A DNA stretch of 64,000 nucleotides from Echinicola pacifica DSM 19836 (lineage in GTDB: Bacteria > Bacteroidota > Bacteroidia > Cytophagales > Cyclobacteriaceae), in contig NZ_KB890758.1 in assembly GCF_000373245.1 (NCBI RefSeq), positions 125,977 through 189,976 on the forward strand, given 5' to 3'. Position 1 is the first letter of the stretch. Each line of letters starts with the position of its first letter. Shown in pieces: positions 1-9,597 of the stretch. The notes beneath the pieces are model-generated. The model was given only the letters and a program-made list of their open reading frames with translations, made no database searches and was not told the origin of the DNA. The position numbers were made by a program, and so were the translations under genes.

Positions 1-18
1 TTTTTAATCCCAAAAAGA

Positions 19-1032
19 TCAGGTAGAGAACCCTAGAAGATCCTTTATCATATTGGAGGAGCCCGTAAAGAAGGGGACGCGCTGATGGTGCCATTCCGGC
101 TGGATTCGTAGGATGGGTTGCGAGCCATCAATGGAGCTCCCGGATGCTTGCTCAGCAATCATCGCAAGAGCATTACACTCATACAAAAGACGGAGTTTTC
201 CATCTTGATACTGCTCGCTGGAGGGATACAGATAGATCCCTCCTTTGAGCAAATTCCTATGAAAATCACACACCAATGAACCCACATATCGGGTATTCAA
301 ATTATCCTTTTTGCAGGAGGACAAATAGGTCTTCACCTGATCAGGAAAGGATTCCCGTTGGTTTTCATTAATCGAATAATAATCCCCACTTTCTGGCTGA
401 GTGATCTTGGGATGAGAGAGAAAATACTCCCCAAGGGAAGGTTCATAAGTAAAGCCATTTACCCCGTCCCCAGTGGTATAGACCAGCATGGTGGATGCAC
501 CATAAAGAATATAGCCAGCGGCCACCTGGGCAGTGCCTGCCTGGAGAAAATCCTCCATGGTAAAGGCCTCGCCTGGCTTAGAAATCCGCCGGTAAACCGA
601 GAAAATCGTTCCCACAGAAATATTCACATCTATATTAGAGGATCCATCCAAAGGGTCAATAATAACAATATATTTGGCCTCCGGATGTCCCGTATCAATG
701 ATCCCCTCACGCTCCTCAGAGAGAATGGCACATACCTGCTCCCCTTTGATCAGGGCGCTGGTAAACCTGACATCGGCGATGACATCCAGCATCCGCTGCT
801 TTTCTCCATGAAAATTCTCCTCCTCCGTCATTCCATCTATGCCGCTGAGGCCCGCTCTATTGATCTCCCGACTGATGATCTTTGAGGCCAAAACGATATC
901 CCTGAGCAACTGGCTCAATTCTCCCTTCGCTGTTGGATGCTCGGTCTGGCGCTGCCCAATAAAGCGGTCAATGGTGGTCCCCACCGGATAGGAAAAGGAC
1001 TGGATGCTGGCATTTGACTTATGAACGAACAT
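19..1032 (-). CDS. fbp: Class I fructose-1,6-bisphosphatase
   Basis: Hydrolyses fructose-1,6-bisphosphate to fructose-6-phosphate and phosphate, the committed step of gluconeogenesis, in the cytoplasm. The 337-residue length is normal for class I enzymes. The metal-binding signature IIDPLDGSSNIDVN lies near residues 124-137, with the acidic loop SEERE at about 105-109 and the GGIYLYPSS substrate-binding stretch near the C-terminus. It starts 5 bases after the PPDK stop codon, so it should be the last gene of a three-gene operon with the dikinase and its regulator. This makes sense, because PPDK supplies PEP for gluconeogenesis. Family assignment is secure; allosteric behaviour cannot be read from the sequence. 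Confidence 0.96.
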   Translation of the reverse strand: MFVHKSNASIQSFSYPVGTTIDRFIGQRQTEHPTAKGELSQLLRDIVLASKIISREINRAGLSGIDGMTEEENFHGEKQRMLDVIADVRFTSALIKGEQVCAILSEEREGIIDTGHPEAKYIVIIDPLDGSSNIDVNISVGTIFSVYRRISKPGEAFTMEDFLQAGTAQVAAGYILYGASTMLVYTTGDGVNGFTYEPSLGEYFLSHPKITQPESGDYYSINENQRESFPDQVKTYLSSCKKDNLNTRYVGSLVCDFHRNLLKGGIYLYPSSEQYQDGKLRLLYECNALAMIAEQASGSSIDGSQPILRIQPEWHHQRVPFFTGSSNMIKDLLGFST

Positions 1033-1037
1033 CCGAT

Positions 1038-3686
1038 TTATTCTTTGGTAAACACTGCATTGGCTTGACTTTCCGCTTGGAGGGCTCCGGCTTGCCCTGC
1101 TGCAAAGCGGGCTTTGGGAATCCTAAAAGGGGAACAGGAAGCATAGTCCAGGCCAAGGGTATTTATGAATCTCAGCGACTCAGTATCTCCCGCCTGTTCT
1201 CCGCAGATCCCGATTTTTAAACTAGCATTTCCCTGCTTTCCTTTTTCTATGGCCATGCGCATCAGCGCTCCCACACCCTCCTGATCTAATTTCTGGAAAG
1301 GGTCATAGTCCAAAATCCCTTTTTCTCTGTACCTCCTAATGAATACCCCTGCATCATCCCGACTAAAGCCCATGGTCATCTGTGTCAGATCATTGGTACC
1401 AAAGGAGAAATAATCGGCATATTCTGCAATCTTATCTGCCACCACGCAGGCACGGGGCACTTCTATCATGGTGCCGATTTTCACATGCCCCAATTCCTGA
1501 TCTGGATCCAGCTCCGCCACGAGTCGTTCTACCAGAGTTCTGAGCTTTGCCAGCTCCAGTTCATTGCCCACCAGGGGAATCATGATCTCCGGTGTTGGCA
1601 CAAATCCCTCTTCTCTTTTAGCTTCCAAAGCGGCATTTATGATGGCTTTGGTTTGCATCTCGTAGATTTCCGGATAAGTCAAACCCAGCCGGCAGCCTCT
1701 CAATCCCATCATTGGGTTGACCTCATGAAGATCCTCCACCACTTTTTCTATTTGCTCAAAGGCCATACCTAAGGCTTTAGCCATTTCCTGGATTTCTTCT
1801 TTGCCCTTAGGCAAAAACTCATGCAATGGAGGGTCGAGCAGCCTGATATTCACGGGATAGGTTTCCATTATTTTGAATATGGCCTTGAAATCATCCTTCT
1901 GATAAGGATACAGCTTCTCTAGCGCGATCTTGCGTCCTTTCTCGGTGTCGGCCATGATCATCTCTCGCATATCAGTGATCCTATTGCCCTCAAAAAACAT
2001 ATGCTCCGTACGGCAAAGACCAATGCCTTTAGCTCCAAAACCCTTGGCTCTACTGGCATCAAACGGAGTATCTGCATTGGCCATAATGGTCAGCTTACTG
2101 AACTCATCGGACCAAGCCATCAGCTGGATAAAATCCTCGCTGATGCTGGAGGAAGTGGTTTCCATCTGTCCCAAATACACCTTCCCCGTTCTTCCATCCA
2201 GGGAAATAAAATCCCCTTCTTTCAGTTCGAGGTCGCCGATTCTCATTATTCGATTTTCTTCCTCTATCTCCAAGTCTATGCATCCAGAGATGCAGCATTT
2301 GCCCATTCCTCTAGCGACCACGGCGGCATGGCTGGTCATCCCGCCTCTGGCGGTCAGGACGCCATTGGAGGAGATCATTCCGCTGATATCTTCGGGGGAG
2401 GTTTCCATTCGGACCAGGATCACCTGCTTGCCTTCCTCCCGGGCTTTTTCGGCTGATTTCGCATCAAAAAACAATTGTCCTGTGGCCGCACCAGGGCTCG
2501 CAGGAAGGCCAATGGTCAGCTCCTTGGCGGCCGCCAGCTTTTCCTTATCAAACTCCGGATGCAATAATTGATCAATTTGATTGGCATCAAAATTCTTGAT
2601 CGCATCGACCTTTTTGATTATGCCGGCATTCACAAAGTCCACGGCAATCTTCACCGCTGCCGCAGCCGATCGCTTTCCATTACGGGTTTGCAAAAGGTAA
2701 AACTTGCCATTTTCGATCGTAAACTCTATGTCCTGCATATCTGAATAGTGGTTTTCGAGCAATTGGGCAGAGTCCACCAGCTCATCATATACCGCAGGAT
2801 TCTGCTCTTGAAGGCTTTGGATAGGCTTAGGCGTACGAATCCCTGCCACCACATCTTCCCCCTGAGCATTCATAAGGTATTCGCCATACAGGACATTTTC
2901 ACCTGTGGAAGGGTTACGAGTGAAGAGCACCCCTGTGCCGGAAGCATCACTTAGGTTCCCAAAGACCATCATCTGCACATTTACTGCGGTGCCGAGCTTA
3001 TCAGAAATGCTATTGATCCGGCGATATATTTTTGCTCTTTCATTATTCCAAGACCTGAATACCGCCTCGATGGCCGCATACATTTGTTCCTTTGGCGACT
3101 GCTCAAATTGTCTTCCTGTCTCCCTTAACACCAGCCTTTTATACTCCTGAATGATGGCGTGTAAATGATCCACAGACAGCTCCTGATCCGACTGGAGCCC
3201 ATCTCTTTCTTTGGTGTCCACCAATATGGATTCGAAATGATACATGGGGATCTCCAATACCACATTGCTATACATCTGGATAAAACGTCTATAACAGTCC
3301 AGCGAAAACCGCATGGACCCTGTACGCTCGCCCAGGTCTTTGACATTTTCGTCATTCAGGCCAAGGTTTAAGATCGTATCCATCATGCCTGGCATGGAGA
3401 TGACCGAGCCAGACCGTACAGATACGAGCAGGCAGGGAGAGCCGCCAAATGACTTCTCCACCTGTAGCTCCAGCTGGCTGACAGCCTCATCGATCTGGCT
3501 TCTTATCGCAGAGTTGATGGCATTATCGTCCTTGAAGTATTGATTGCAAGCCTCAGTGGTGATGGTGAATCCCGCAGGAACAGAGAGCCCAATATTCGTC
3601 ATCTCCGCCAGGTTTGCGCCCTTCCCGCCCAGGGTTTTCTTCATGGACTTATTGCCTTCGGCAAAATTGTAAACGTACTTATTCAT
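1038..3686 (-). CDS. ppdK: Pyruvate, phosphate dikinase
   Basis: Interconverts pyruvate, ATP and phosphate with PEP, AMP and pyrophosphate. All three domains are present in 882 residues: an N-terminal ATP-grasp domain beginning with GGKGANLAEM (21-29), a swivelling phosphohistidine domain with GGMTSHAAVVARG (448-460; catalytic His453, regulatory Thr451 two residues before it), and a C-terminal PEP/pyruvate TIM barrel containing GICGEQAGD with the expected Cys. The Thr-Ser-His arrangement is what PPDK regulatory kinases act on, and the regulator gene overlaps this one by 8 bases upstream. Direction in vivo cannot be decided from sequence, but the neighbouring fructose bisphosphatase favours PEP formation. 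Confidence 0.97.
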   Translation of the reverse strand: MNKYVYNFAEGNKSMKKTLGGKGANLAEMTNIGLSVPAGFTITTEACNQYFKDDNAINSAIRSQIDEAVSQLELQVEKSFGGSPCLLVSVRSGSVISMPGMMDTILNLGLNDENVKDLGERTGSMRFSLDCYRRFIQMYSNVVLEIPMYHFESILVDTKERDGLQSDQELSVDHLHAIIQEYKRLVLRETGRQFEQSPKEQMYAAIEAVFRSWNNERAKIYRRINSISDKLGTAVNVQMMVFGNLSDASGTGVLFTRNPSTGENVLYGEYLMNAQGEDVVAGIRTPKPIQSLQEQNPAVYDELVDSAQLLENHYSDMQDIEFTIENGKFYLLQTRNGKRSAAAAVKIAVDFVNAGIIKKVDAIKNFDANQIDQLLHPEFDKEKLAAAKELTIGLPASPGAATGQLFFDAKSAEKAREEGKQVILVRMETSPEDISGMISSNGVLTARGGMTSHAAVVARGMGKCCISGCIDLEIEEENRIMRIGDLELKEGDFISLDGRTGKVYLGQMETTSSSISEDFIQLMAWSDEFSKLTIMANADTPFDASRAKGFGAKGIGLCRTEHMFFEGNRITDMREMIMADTEKGRKIALEKLYPYQKDDFKAIFKIMETYPVNIRLLDPPLHEFLPKGKEEIQEMAKALGMAFEQIEKVVEDLHEVNPMMGLRGCRLGLTYPEIYEMQTKAIINAALEAKREEGFVPTPEIMIPLVGNELELAKLRTLVERLVAELDPDQELGHVKIGTMIEVPRACVVADKIAEYADYFSFGTNDLTQMTMGFSRDDAGVFIRRYREKGILDYDPFQKLDQEGVGALMRMAIEKGKQGNASLKIGICGEQAGDTESLRFINTLGLDYASCSPFRIPKARFAAGQAGALQAESQANAVFTKE

Positions 3687-4506
3687 AACTTCTTATGGTT
3701 TGGTTAGTGGTTAGTTTCATGATGATTTCGGCAGTTTCCTCCACCGCCTTATTGGATACGTCAATGATGGGACAGCCGAGTTTCTTCATCAGACTATCGG
3801 CAAGCTCCAGCTCTTCGAGTATCTGATGCATATCAGCATAGGCCGAGTCCCCAGCCACGCCCATATTCGTATTGCGCTCAGTCCTTATTTGACTTAGCCG
3901 ATCGGGGTGAATGGTGAGGCCTATTATTTTTTTGGGAGAAATCTTGAATATATGCGCAGGAATGCTGTGGACAGAAACCAGCGGAATATTGACCACCAGG
4001 TAGTTGTGGTAGGCCAGGTAAATACTCAGGGGCGTCTTGGAGGTCCTGGACACTCCGATCAATACTATATCAGCCTTCTGGAGGGAAGCCAGACTCCTGC
4101 CATCATCATTATTGATGGCAAATTCGATGGCATTTATCTTCTCAAAATACTTCTCGTCCAGCTGCCAGGAATAACTCGGCTGGTACACCGGAGGCATTTT
4201 TAGCACATTCCCCAGGGCCTTCACCATGGGAGCCAATACATCGAGAAACTGCACTCTGTATTTCAGGCCATTCATAATAAAAGCATCCCTGACCTCTATC
4301 AGAGAGGTGTTGAACACCACGATGGAGGGCTGATTGTCTTTGGCTTCAAGCACCGTCTCCAGGGCTTTGGCAGCACTCATCACATTGGGGATCTTCACTA
4401 CCTCATACTCTCGCTCAGTAAACCGTGAAGCCGCTAATTTTACAAGTGACTCCAAGCCCAAAAAGCTCATAGAATCGGAAGCGATATATATGGTGTACTT
4501 CGACAT
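3679..4506 (-). CDS. PPDK/PEP synthase regulatory protein (DUF299 kinase/pyrophosphorylase)
   Basis: Bifunctional regulator of the DUF299 family. It inactivates PPDK by ADP-dependent phosphorylation of the Thr near the catalytic His and reactivates it by Pi-dependent dephosphorylation. The family's P-loop-like motif GVSRTSKTP is intact at residues 151-159, and the 275-residue length is typical. Its last codons overlap the start of ppdK by 8 bases, which implies translational coupling with its target. Immediate linkage to a PPDK rather than to a PEP synthase indicates the PPDK-type activity. No convincing promoter motif was identified in the 460 bases upstream. Confidence 0.94.
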   Translation of the reverse strand: MSKYTIYIASDSMSFLGLESLVKLAASRFTEREYEVVKIPNVMSAAKALETVLEAKDNQPSIVVFNTSLIEVRDAFIMNGLKYRVQFLDVLAPMVKALGNVLKMPPVYQPSYSWQLDEKYFEKINAIEFAINNDDGRSLASLQKADIVLIGVSRTSKTPLSIYLAYHNYLVVNIPLVSVHSIPAHIFKISPKKIIGLTIHPDRLSQIRTERNTNMGVAGDSAYADMHQILEELELADSLMKKLGCPIIDVSNKAVEETAEIIMKLTTNQTIRSYE

Positions 4507-4969
4507 TCATAAGAAATTTATAACCCTTTTCCTTTATTAAATATCGTATTAAAAAAATAGAATATCTACTTATAATTTTCCATTTTCACATAAATTATTT
4601 GCTTTTCACCAGACCTATCCTTGCCATATTGCAAACAAACAACCAGTCCCCGTCAATATTTCACCAATATCCAAAAACCAATGAAAATTTTGTTTGTTTA
4701 AAAACACCATAAATCTATCGCTCTCATTATCAATACCTGAGGATTCTGGCTCCTATAGTAGTTGATATCTTTATTTGGTTTAGCGAAGATCTCGCTAAAA
4801 CAGCTTTTCAGGATCTTTGTACAAAATGATTCCCCTAGGCCTTGCACTTTTGAGGAGCTTTGATTGGTATTATTTACCAATCATGCCTTCCGTCTTTATG
4901 ACTAAATGTTCAGGCTAAAATTAGTACCTCACCCCTATCGCATTAGTTGGAAAATCAAATCAAAATAAA
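4507..4969. other. Intergenic region, 463 bp
   Basis: AT-rich spacer between the regulatory-protein start and the end of the GH29 gene. It must hold the promoter of the PPDK operon, but I could not place a clear Bacteroidota -33/-7 pair. A 60-codon minus-strand open frame here (4698-4880) has no recognisable features and is not called. Confidence 0.6.
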
Positions 4970-6754
4970 TCATTCTAATTTATCAAAGGGAGTCAATCTC
5001 ATTTCCTTAAGGCTAGCAGATTCTCTGTCCCCATCGATTAGGGATACGGTGAGCGTATGCTTTCCTGCCTGGTCAAATTTCAATAAGCCCATTTCAAAAT
5101 AAGCATATACCTCGGAGGAGTTTTGCTGATTTTGGACCAAATCACCTTCTTCATTCTCAATACGCCATACCAATCTGCCAGTTCCGGCATAGTTGAGATC
5201 CACCTGGTAATACCCGGGCTTCATCAGGTCCACTTCCCAGCTCACCTTTGCTTGATCCTTCCATTCATGAGCCTGCGTGATATGCTTCCATTCACCAAAC
5301 TTCTCCATCCATCTTTTTTCCTCGATGGCACAGTTTTCAGCTTTTGCAAAATCCACTAATAACTCAGTAGCATACACAGGATCCACGAAAGAACCCTGCT
5401 TCACGGCTAGTTCACCATCCAGAACCAGCTCCACCACCGAGATCATAGCCTCAGGACGGGTAGCCGGCAGCTTAATTCTTGCCCAACTGCCATTTGAGCT
5501 AGTTTCTAATCTCAGCAGCTCCCCTTCCACCCATAAGCCAGCCGAATGAATGGTATTCTGCATTCCCGGCAGATAAATCTCTCCGTCCTCCGGCCAATCA
5601 TAAATGCATAAGTTCAGTTTGCCCTCATTCACCGTAACATCTCCCCAAGGTAGGGCACGGCCCCAAGGAGAAGGATCTGCGGCATAGATTACTTGTGGAT
5701 ATCTGCTGATCCATTCCCCACCAGCCCGCAGGGAAAGCTGTGCTTCCTCGGGGATGGTACCATCCGGCTTAGGACCCACATTCAGCATATATGTCCCTCC
5801 TCTAGCCACCGTGGAGATGGTGGACTTCAGTATTCTTTTGGCACTTTTCCAGTTTTCATCGTACCAGGCATAGCCCCAGGAATCGTTGGTAACATCCACC
5901 GTCTCCCACAGACCACCCACATTCTGCACCGGGATATTCATGTCCCCAAGTGAGAGGTAATCCCCAAGATTATGCCCTGCACGCCCAGAAATCATAGCAT
6001 TGGGTTGATTTTCACGCACGACAGCCACCAGTTCTTCCACATACTTCTTCTCCATACTTCCCGGGGTATCAAACCACACCATGGCAATCTCCCCATATTG
6101 ACTGGTGATTTCCTTGACTTGTGGAAGGCACTTTTCTCTGAAATAATAATCAAATCCTACTTCTTTACCTTCACTATTGACTTTGGGGCCGCCATTTCCT
6201 CCAGGGAAAGTCCAATCCTGATTATGGGAATAATAAAAGCCAAAGCCCAAGCCCAAGTCATTACAGGCCTGCGCAAGTTCTTTCATGGGATCCCGGCCAA
6301 AAGGGCTAGCCTTTACGATATTAAAATCATTGACCTTGGAATCGTACATTGCAAAGCCATCATGATGCTTGCTCGTCACCACAATATACTTCATGCCTGC
6401 GTCCTTGGCCAGCTGGGCGATGGCCATAGCGTCAAAATTTACGGGATCAAAATTCCCAGCCTCCGCCATATACTCCTTAGCGGGTATATTGGCTCGACGA
6501 GGGTTCATGATCCACTCACTAATGCCATAATAGGTCCGCCCCTTCCACTCATTTCCAATTTCGGAATAAAGCCCCCAATGGATGAACATGGAATAATTAC
6601 TATCATCAAATAGCTCGGCTCTCTGTCCTATATCACTCCGTTTGATCATCTTTTGGTCCCCCCACATTTCTTCCATCCCTTCGGATTTTTGGGCCATTAG
6701 AAGCGTAGAACTGAGCAGGAATAATAATAGAATGATGCTGATGTGAAGTTTCAT
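4970..6754 (-). CDS. GH29 alpha-L-fucosidase, exported
   Basis: Glycoside hydrolase family 29. I chose the ATG at 6754 because it begins a clean signal peptide (MKLHISIILLLFLLSSTLLMAQ), giving 594 residues; the frame stays open 27 codons further upstream. The family core is visible in FIHWGLYSE, the SKHHDGFAMYDS stretch and the nucleophile segment AMVWFDTPGS, with Asp near residue 229. The C-terminal 130 or so residues look like a beta-sandwich accessory module. The enzyme should act in the periplasm or outside on alpha-linked fucose. It follows an ECF sigma gene by about 150 bases on the same strand and is not next to SusCD genes. Substrate linkage is not predictable from sequence. Confidence 0.9.
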   Translation of the reverse strand: MKLHISIILLLFLLSSTLLMAQKSEGMEEMWGDQKMIKRSDIGQRAELFDDSNYSMFIHWGLYSEIGNEWKGRTYYGISEWIMNPRRANIPAKEYMAEAGNFDPVNFDAMAIAQLAKDAGMKYIVVTSKHHDGFAMYDSKVNDFNIVKASPFGRDPMKELAQACNDLGLGFGFYYSHNQDWTFPGGNGGPKVNSEGKEVGFDYYFREKCLPQVKEITSQYGEIAMVWFDTPGSMEKKYVEELVAVVRENQPNAMISGRAGHNLGDYLSLGDMNIPVQNVGGLWETVDVTNDSWGYAWYDENWKSAKRILKSTISTVARGGTYMLNVGPKPDGTIPEEAQLSLRAGGEWISRYPQVIYAADPSPWGRALPWGDVTVNEGKLNLCIYDWPEDGEIYLPGMQNTIHSAGLWVEGELLRLETSSNGSWARIKLPATRPEAMISVVELVLDGELAVKQGSFVDPVYATELLVDFAKAENCAIEEKRWMEKFGEWKHITQAHEWKDQAKVSWEVDLMKPGYYQVDLNYAGTGRLVWRIENEEGDLVQNQQNSSEVYAYFEMGLLKFDQAGKHTLTVSLIDGDRESASLKEMRLTPFDKLE

Positions 6755-6906
6755 AGGGTTATTGATTAATTGATTAATAGAAATAGTGATTTTCTCAAAA
6801 TCTGTGTTGTAGGCTTCGCAATAGATGGATCTCAAGCGATTATCTTCCTGCGATCCATCTATTCATAGGACACTCAAGTCTGTACAAAGGGTGACAATAA
6901 GCCGAT

Positions 6907-7458
6907 TTATAAGAGGAAATTAAGGTTTAAGGATTCTTGCAGAGAAATACGGAGCTTTCCTTTGGCGCGAAGTAGCTGTGTCTTTACGGTATTCTCAGAG
7001 ACTTCCAGCTCCTGAGCGATATCACGAATGGACTTTTCGCTTAGGTATTTGAGTCTAAAGATCTCCGCCATCTTTGGCGGCAGAGCCTGGATGGTGGCTT
7101 CTATCTGACTGAGAATCTCCGAATCACCAAAATCCACATTGGAGTCATTGAGGCAGGCTTCCAGGTATAAAAGGTTATGCTTATCTCTGATCTTAAGGTT
7201 TCGAATATAATTCAAACACCTGTTTTTCACTGCCTTATAGAGATAGGATTTGAGAGAACTGTCTATGGTCAGAAACTCTGCTTTTTCCCATACATGTAAA
7301 AAAATGTTTTGGACGATGTCCTCACAGACTTTTTCGTCAAAGACAATGCCCTCCGCAAATCGGATTAAGCCAGAATAGTAGTCATGAAATACCGCTTCAA
7401 AAACAGCCTTATTTCGGTTTTGAATCTCTCTTAACAGTATTTTATCTTCGATATTCAT
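6907..7458 (-). CDS. ECF sigma-70 factor, no adjacent FecR
   Basis: RNA polymerase sigma factor of the Bacteroidota ECF type, 183 residues from the ATG at 7458 (the frame extends five codons further to a TTG). Region 2 is recognisable in YYSGLIRFAEGIVFDEK and VWEKAEF. Region 4 is in LPPKMAEIFRLKYLSEKS followed by the helix-turn-helix IAQELEVSENTVKTQLLRA. These sigmas are usually followed by a FecR anti-sigma gene; here the next gene in the same direction is the GH29 fucosidase and no FecR is present within several kilobases. It could pair with a distant anti-sigma or control the fucosidase directly. Confidence 0.9.
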   Translation of the reverse strand: MNIEDKILLREIQNRNKAVFEAVFHDYYSGLIRFAEGIVFDEKVCEDIVQNIFLHVWEKAEFLTIDSSLKSYLYKAVKNRCLNYIRNLKIRDKHNLLYLEACLNDSNVDFGDSEILSQIEATIQALPPKMAEIFRLKYLSEKSIRDIAQELEVSENTVKTQLLRAKGKLRISLQESLNLNFLL

Positions 7459-8272
7459 ACAGGAGAATGACAATAATTCTTACTAATTATATTTCTTAAT
7501 ACAGCAGAGTTGGAGCAAGCGACTTAGGAAAAACGTAGGCCTAAGGAATTCAAAATTTGAAATTCACTATGGTAAACTAACCAGAAATATCTCTAGTCCA
7601 AACTTTTGAAGCTAGATTTTGGCCTTTCAGGAAATACATCTAAAAAATTCTTCATTAGCAACCAATATATGTACTAAATTACTGCAATAATTAACATTTT
7701 AAAATAAATTAATCCCAATCCATTTATGAGAATTCCACTGACTTCCCTACTACTTTCCATGCATTCCACCTCCACAAAGAGGCTGGAAATATAAATAAAA
7801 TGGAGATTCACGGTGCCAATGTTTAGGCCAAAAAACCCTACCTATCCCTGCCTGATATTCTTACCGCCACAAGTGGTTAATCGATAAATGATAAGAAAGG
7901 GGTTAAGGGAGAATAAGGGATTGAGAAAAAATGCTGAGGTGGACTAAGAAAATCAATCAAAAGCGACTCCAGCGTTTTCAGCAAGGCGCTAATTGCAATT
8001 CTATAGGGGCATAAAAAAAACTCAGCCCAATCAAATTACCTTAACCTGAAATTAGCGAGAGAAAAAGCTAAATCCACTGGGTAATTTAAAATGGGCCAAG
8101 TCCTGATAGATTCGTATTGGAAATAAATAGCGAGTCTCAAAAAGGCAGTAATCAACAGCCAAATCCACTAAATACAGGCTGGTAAAACGTATTTGCTGCC
8201 TTTAGAATCACAGCTACAAAAAACCGTGAAGTATAAATCCCCTTAAATGGCTAGTTCCATTCAGTAGGGGTT
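7459..8272. other. Gene-free stretch, about 0.8 kb
   Basis: No credible open reading frame on either strand. The sequence is AT-rich with no strong inverted repeat that I could identify. It contains the upstream region of the ECF sigma gene at its left edge. I see nothing else to name. Confidence 0.5.
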
Positions 8273-8389
8273 CTAATCACGATCATTTTTTTCTTTTCTC
8301 TTGGCTTCCTTTGCAGCCCGTTTTTCTTTAAGGTTCTTTGCCGGCAGCTTCTTATCTGACTTGGCTTTTCCATCCTTTTCCTTAGACAT
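8273..8389 (-). CDS. Lysine-rich 38-residue protein
   Basis: A short frame from ATG at 8389 to TAG at 8273-8275, read directly from the sequence. The product starts MSKEKDGKAKSDKKLPAKNL and is almost entirely Lys, Glu, Ala, Asp and Arg, with no hydrophobic segment. About 18 of its 38 residues are Lys or Arg. It lies alone between the AraC-type regulator and a long non-coding stretch. The regular codon pattern and lack of any better frame suggest a real gene. I recall similar tiny Lys-rich proteins in related genomes but cannot confirm homology. Possible roles include nucleic-acid or ribosome binding, which is speculation from charge alone. Confidence 0.5.
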   Translation of the reverse strand: MSKEKDGKAKSDKKLPAKNLKEKRAAKEAKRKEKNDRD

Positions 8390-8612
8390 TTTTTCTGACT
8401 TTAGTAGGTAAATTTATTATAAAGAAATCTACCTAAATCCCCCCGCCCATCACTTACATCAATATTATTAAACTTACACAATTCACAGGTCAAGGGCTTG
8501 GCATTTTTTCCCGCGACCAGGGAGAAATGTCCTTACGCTATAGCAATAGGATGGTTTATGAGCGGATTCTGTTTATATGGATCCTAGGTGCTGAAAATTC
8601 GAATTTTGGTGA

Positions 8613-9173
8613 TTAGATATTTTCAAGATTTTCATCCCTTTTGCGTTTCAGTTTTTTATAAAATGAAGGCGTCAATCCTGTCACCTTCTTAAACTGATTG
8701 GACAAATGGGCGGCGCTGCTATAGTGGAGTTTATAGGATATTTCCGACAGCGTCAGCTCATCATAAAGCAGAAGTTCCTTAATACGTTCCACCTTATGGA
8801 GGATAATATACTGCTGGATAGTAATCCCTTTTACCTCCGAAAAAGTGTTGGCCAAATAGGTATAATCATAGCCCAGCTTTTCGCTTATATACTCCGAGTA
8901 ATTGGTCTTAGGCAGCTCCTCCTGATAGTGAATCATCTCAATGATGAGATTTTTAATTTTTTCGATGAGAATACTCTTTTTATCTTCCAGCAGCTCCAGC
9001 CCTGACTTCTGCAGGTTCTGTCCCAAAAGTAATCGATCTTCATTGCTTATTTCCTGCAAGATATCCACATACCCCAATTCAACCCCATAATGCTGAATCC
9101 CCATTTTATTCAGTTCTTCCGTCACCACCATCTTACACCTTAGGCTGACCATATATTTTATATATAGCTTCAT
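8613..9173 (-). CDS. AraC-type transcriptional regulator (short form)
   Basis: 186 residues. The C-terminal 100 match an AraC-type double helix-turn-helix domain: the first helix pair is around EYISEKLGYDYTYLANTFSE, and the second is the family signature LSEISYKLHYSSAAHLSNQF followed by KKVTGLTPSFYKK. The N-terminal 85 residues start MKLYIKYMVSLRCK and do not resemble a cupin sugar-binding domain, so this is a compact AraC-like protein rather than an arabinose-type sensor. The target is unknown; no operon partner lies within 400 bases on either side. Confidence 0.88.
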   Translation of the reverse strand: MKLYIKYMVSLRCKMVVTEELNKMGIQHYGVELGYVDILQEISNEDRLLLGQNLQKSGLELLEDKKSILIEKIKNLIIEMIHYQEELPKTNYSEYISEKLGYDYTYLANTFSEVKGITIQQYIILHKVERIKELLLYDELTLSEISYKLHYSSAAHLSNQFKKVTGLTPSFYKKLKRKRDENLENI

Positions 9174-9597
9174 ATTTTTAGTAAATGCATTCTTTATTAA
9201 ACCCTAAATCAATCGACAAATACACCATCCAATTCCACTACTTTTTAGTGGAGGGACTTTCTCAAAACGCCAATCATTGAATCTCGCCAGCTCCTTACCC
9301 GCAAAGCTCTTCCTCGGTTTAGGCTCTCATTTGGCTGAAATCCACTCCTAAAACCATTGAATATAGAAGCTAAACCCGCTGAGCGGAGGAGTATCCATCG
9401 GATGGATCGCTTTTATTTTTAGCGGAATAAATCTCATCTGGCAGTATTCTGACACTCTTATACAAGGTAGGCTAAAAATCAATGCCAGCTACAGAAAGCC
9501 GAAAAACTATATGGGATATATGTAACTATTTATCAAGTATTTGCAATATTGTTCTATCTATTTTTTTTAACCTTTATACCTATTCACAAAAAATGAA
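9174..9597. other. Intergenic region between divergent genes, 424 bp
   Basis: AT-rich spacer upstream of both the AraC-type gene (minus) and the small 72-residue gene (plus). It must contain promoters for both. I found no complete -33/-7 pair and no strong hairpin. Confidence 0.5.

Noticed and set aside
4698-4880. 60-codon minus-strand frame in the PPDK upstream region
   Set aside because: No recognisable features, Ser/Asn/Cys-rich ordinary composition, and no neighbour relation; likely a chance frame.
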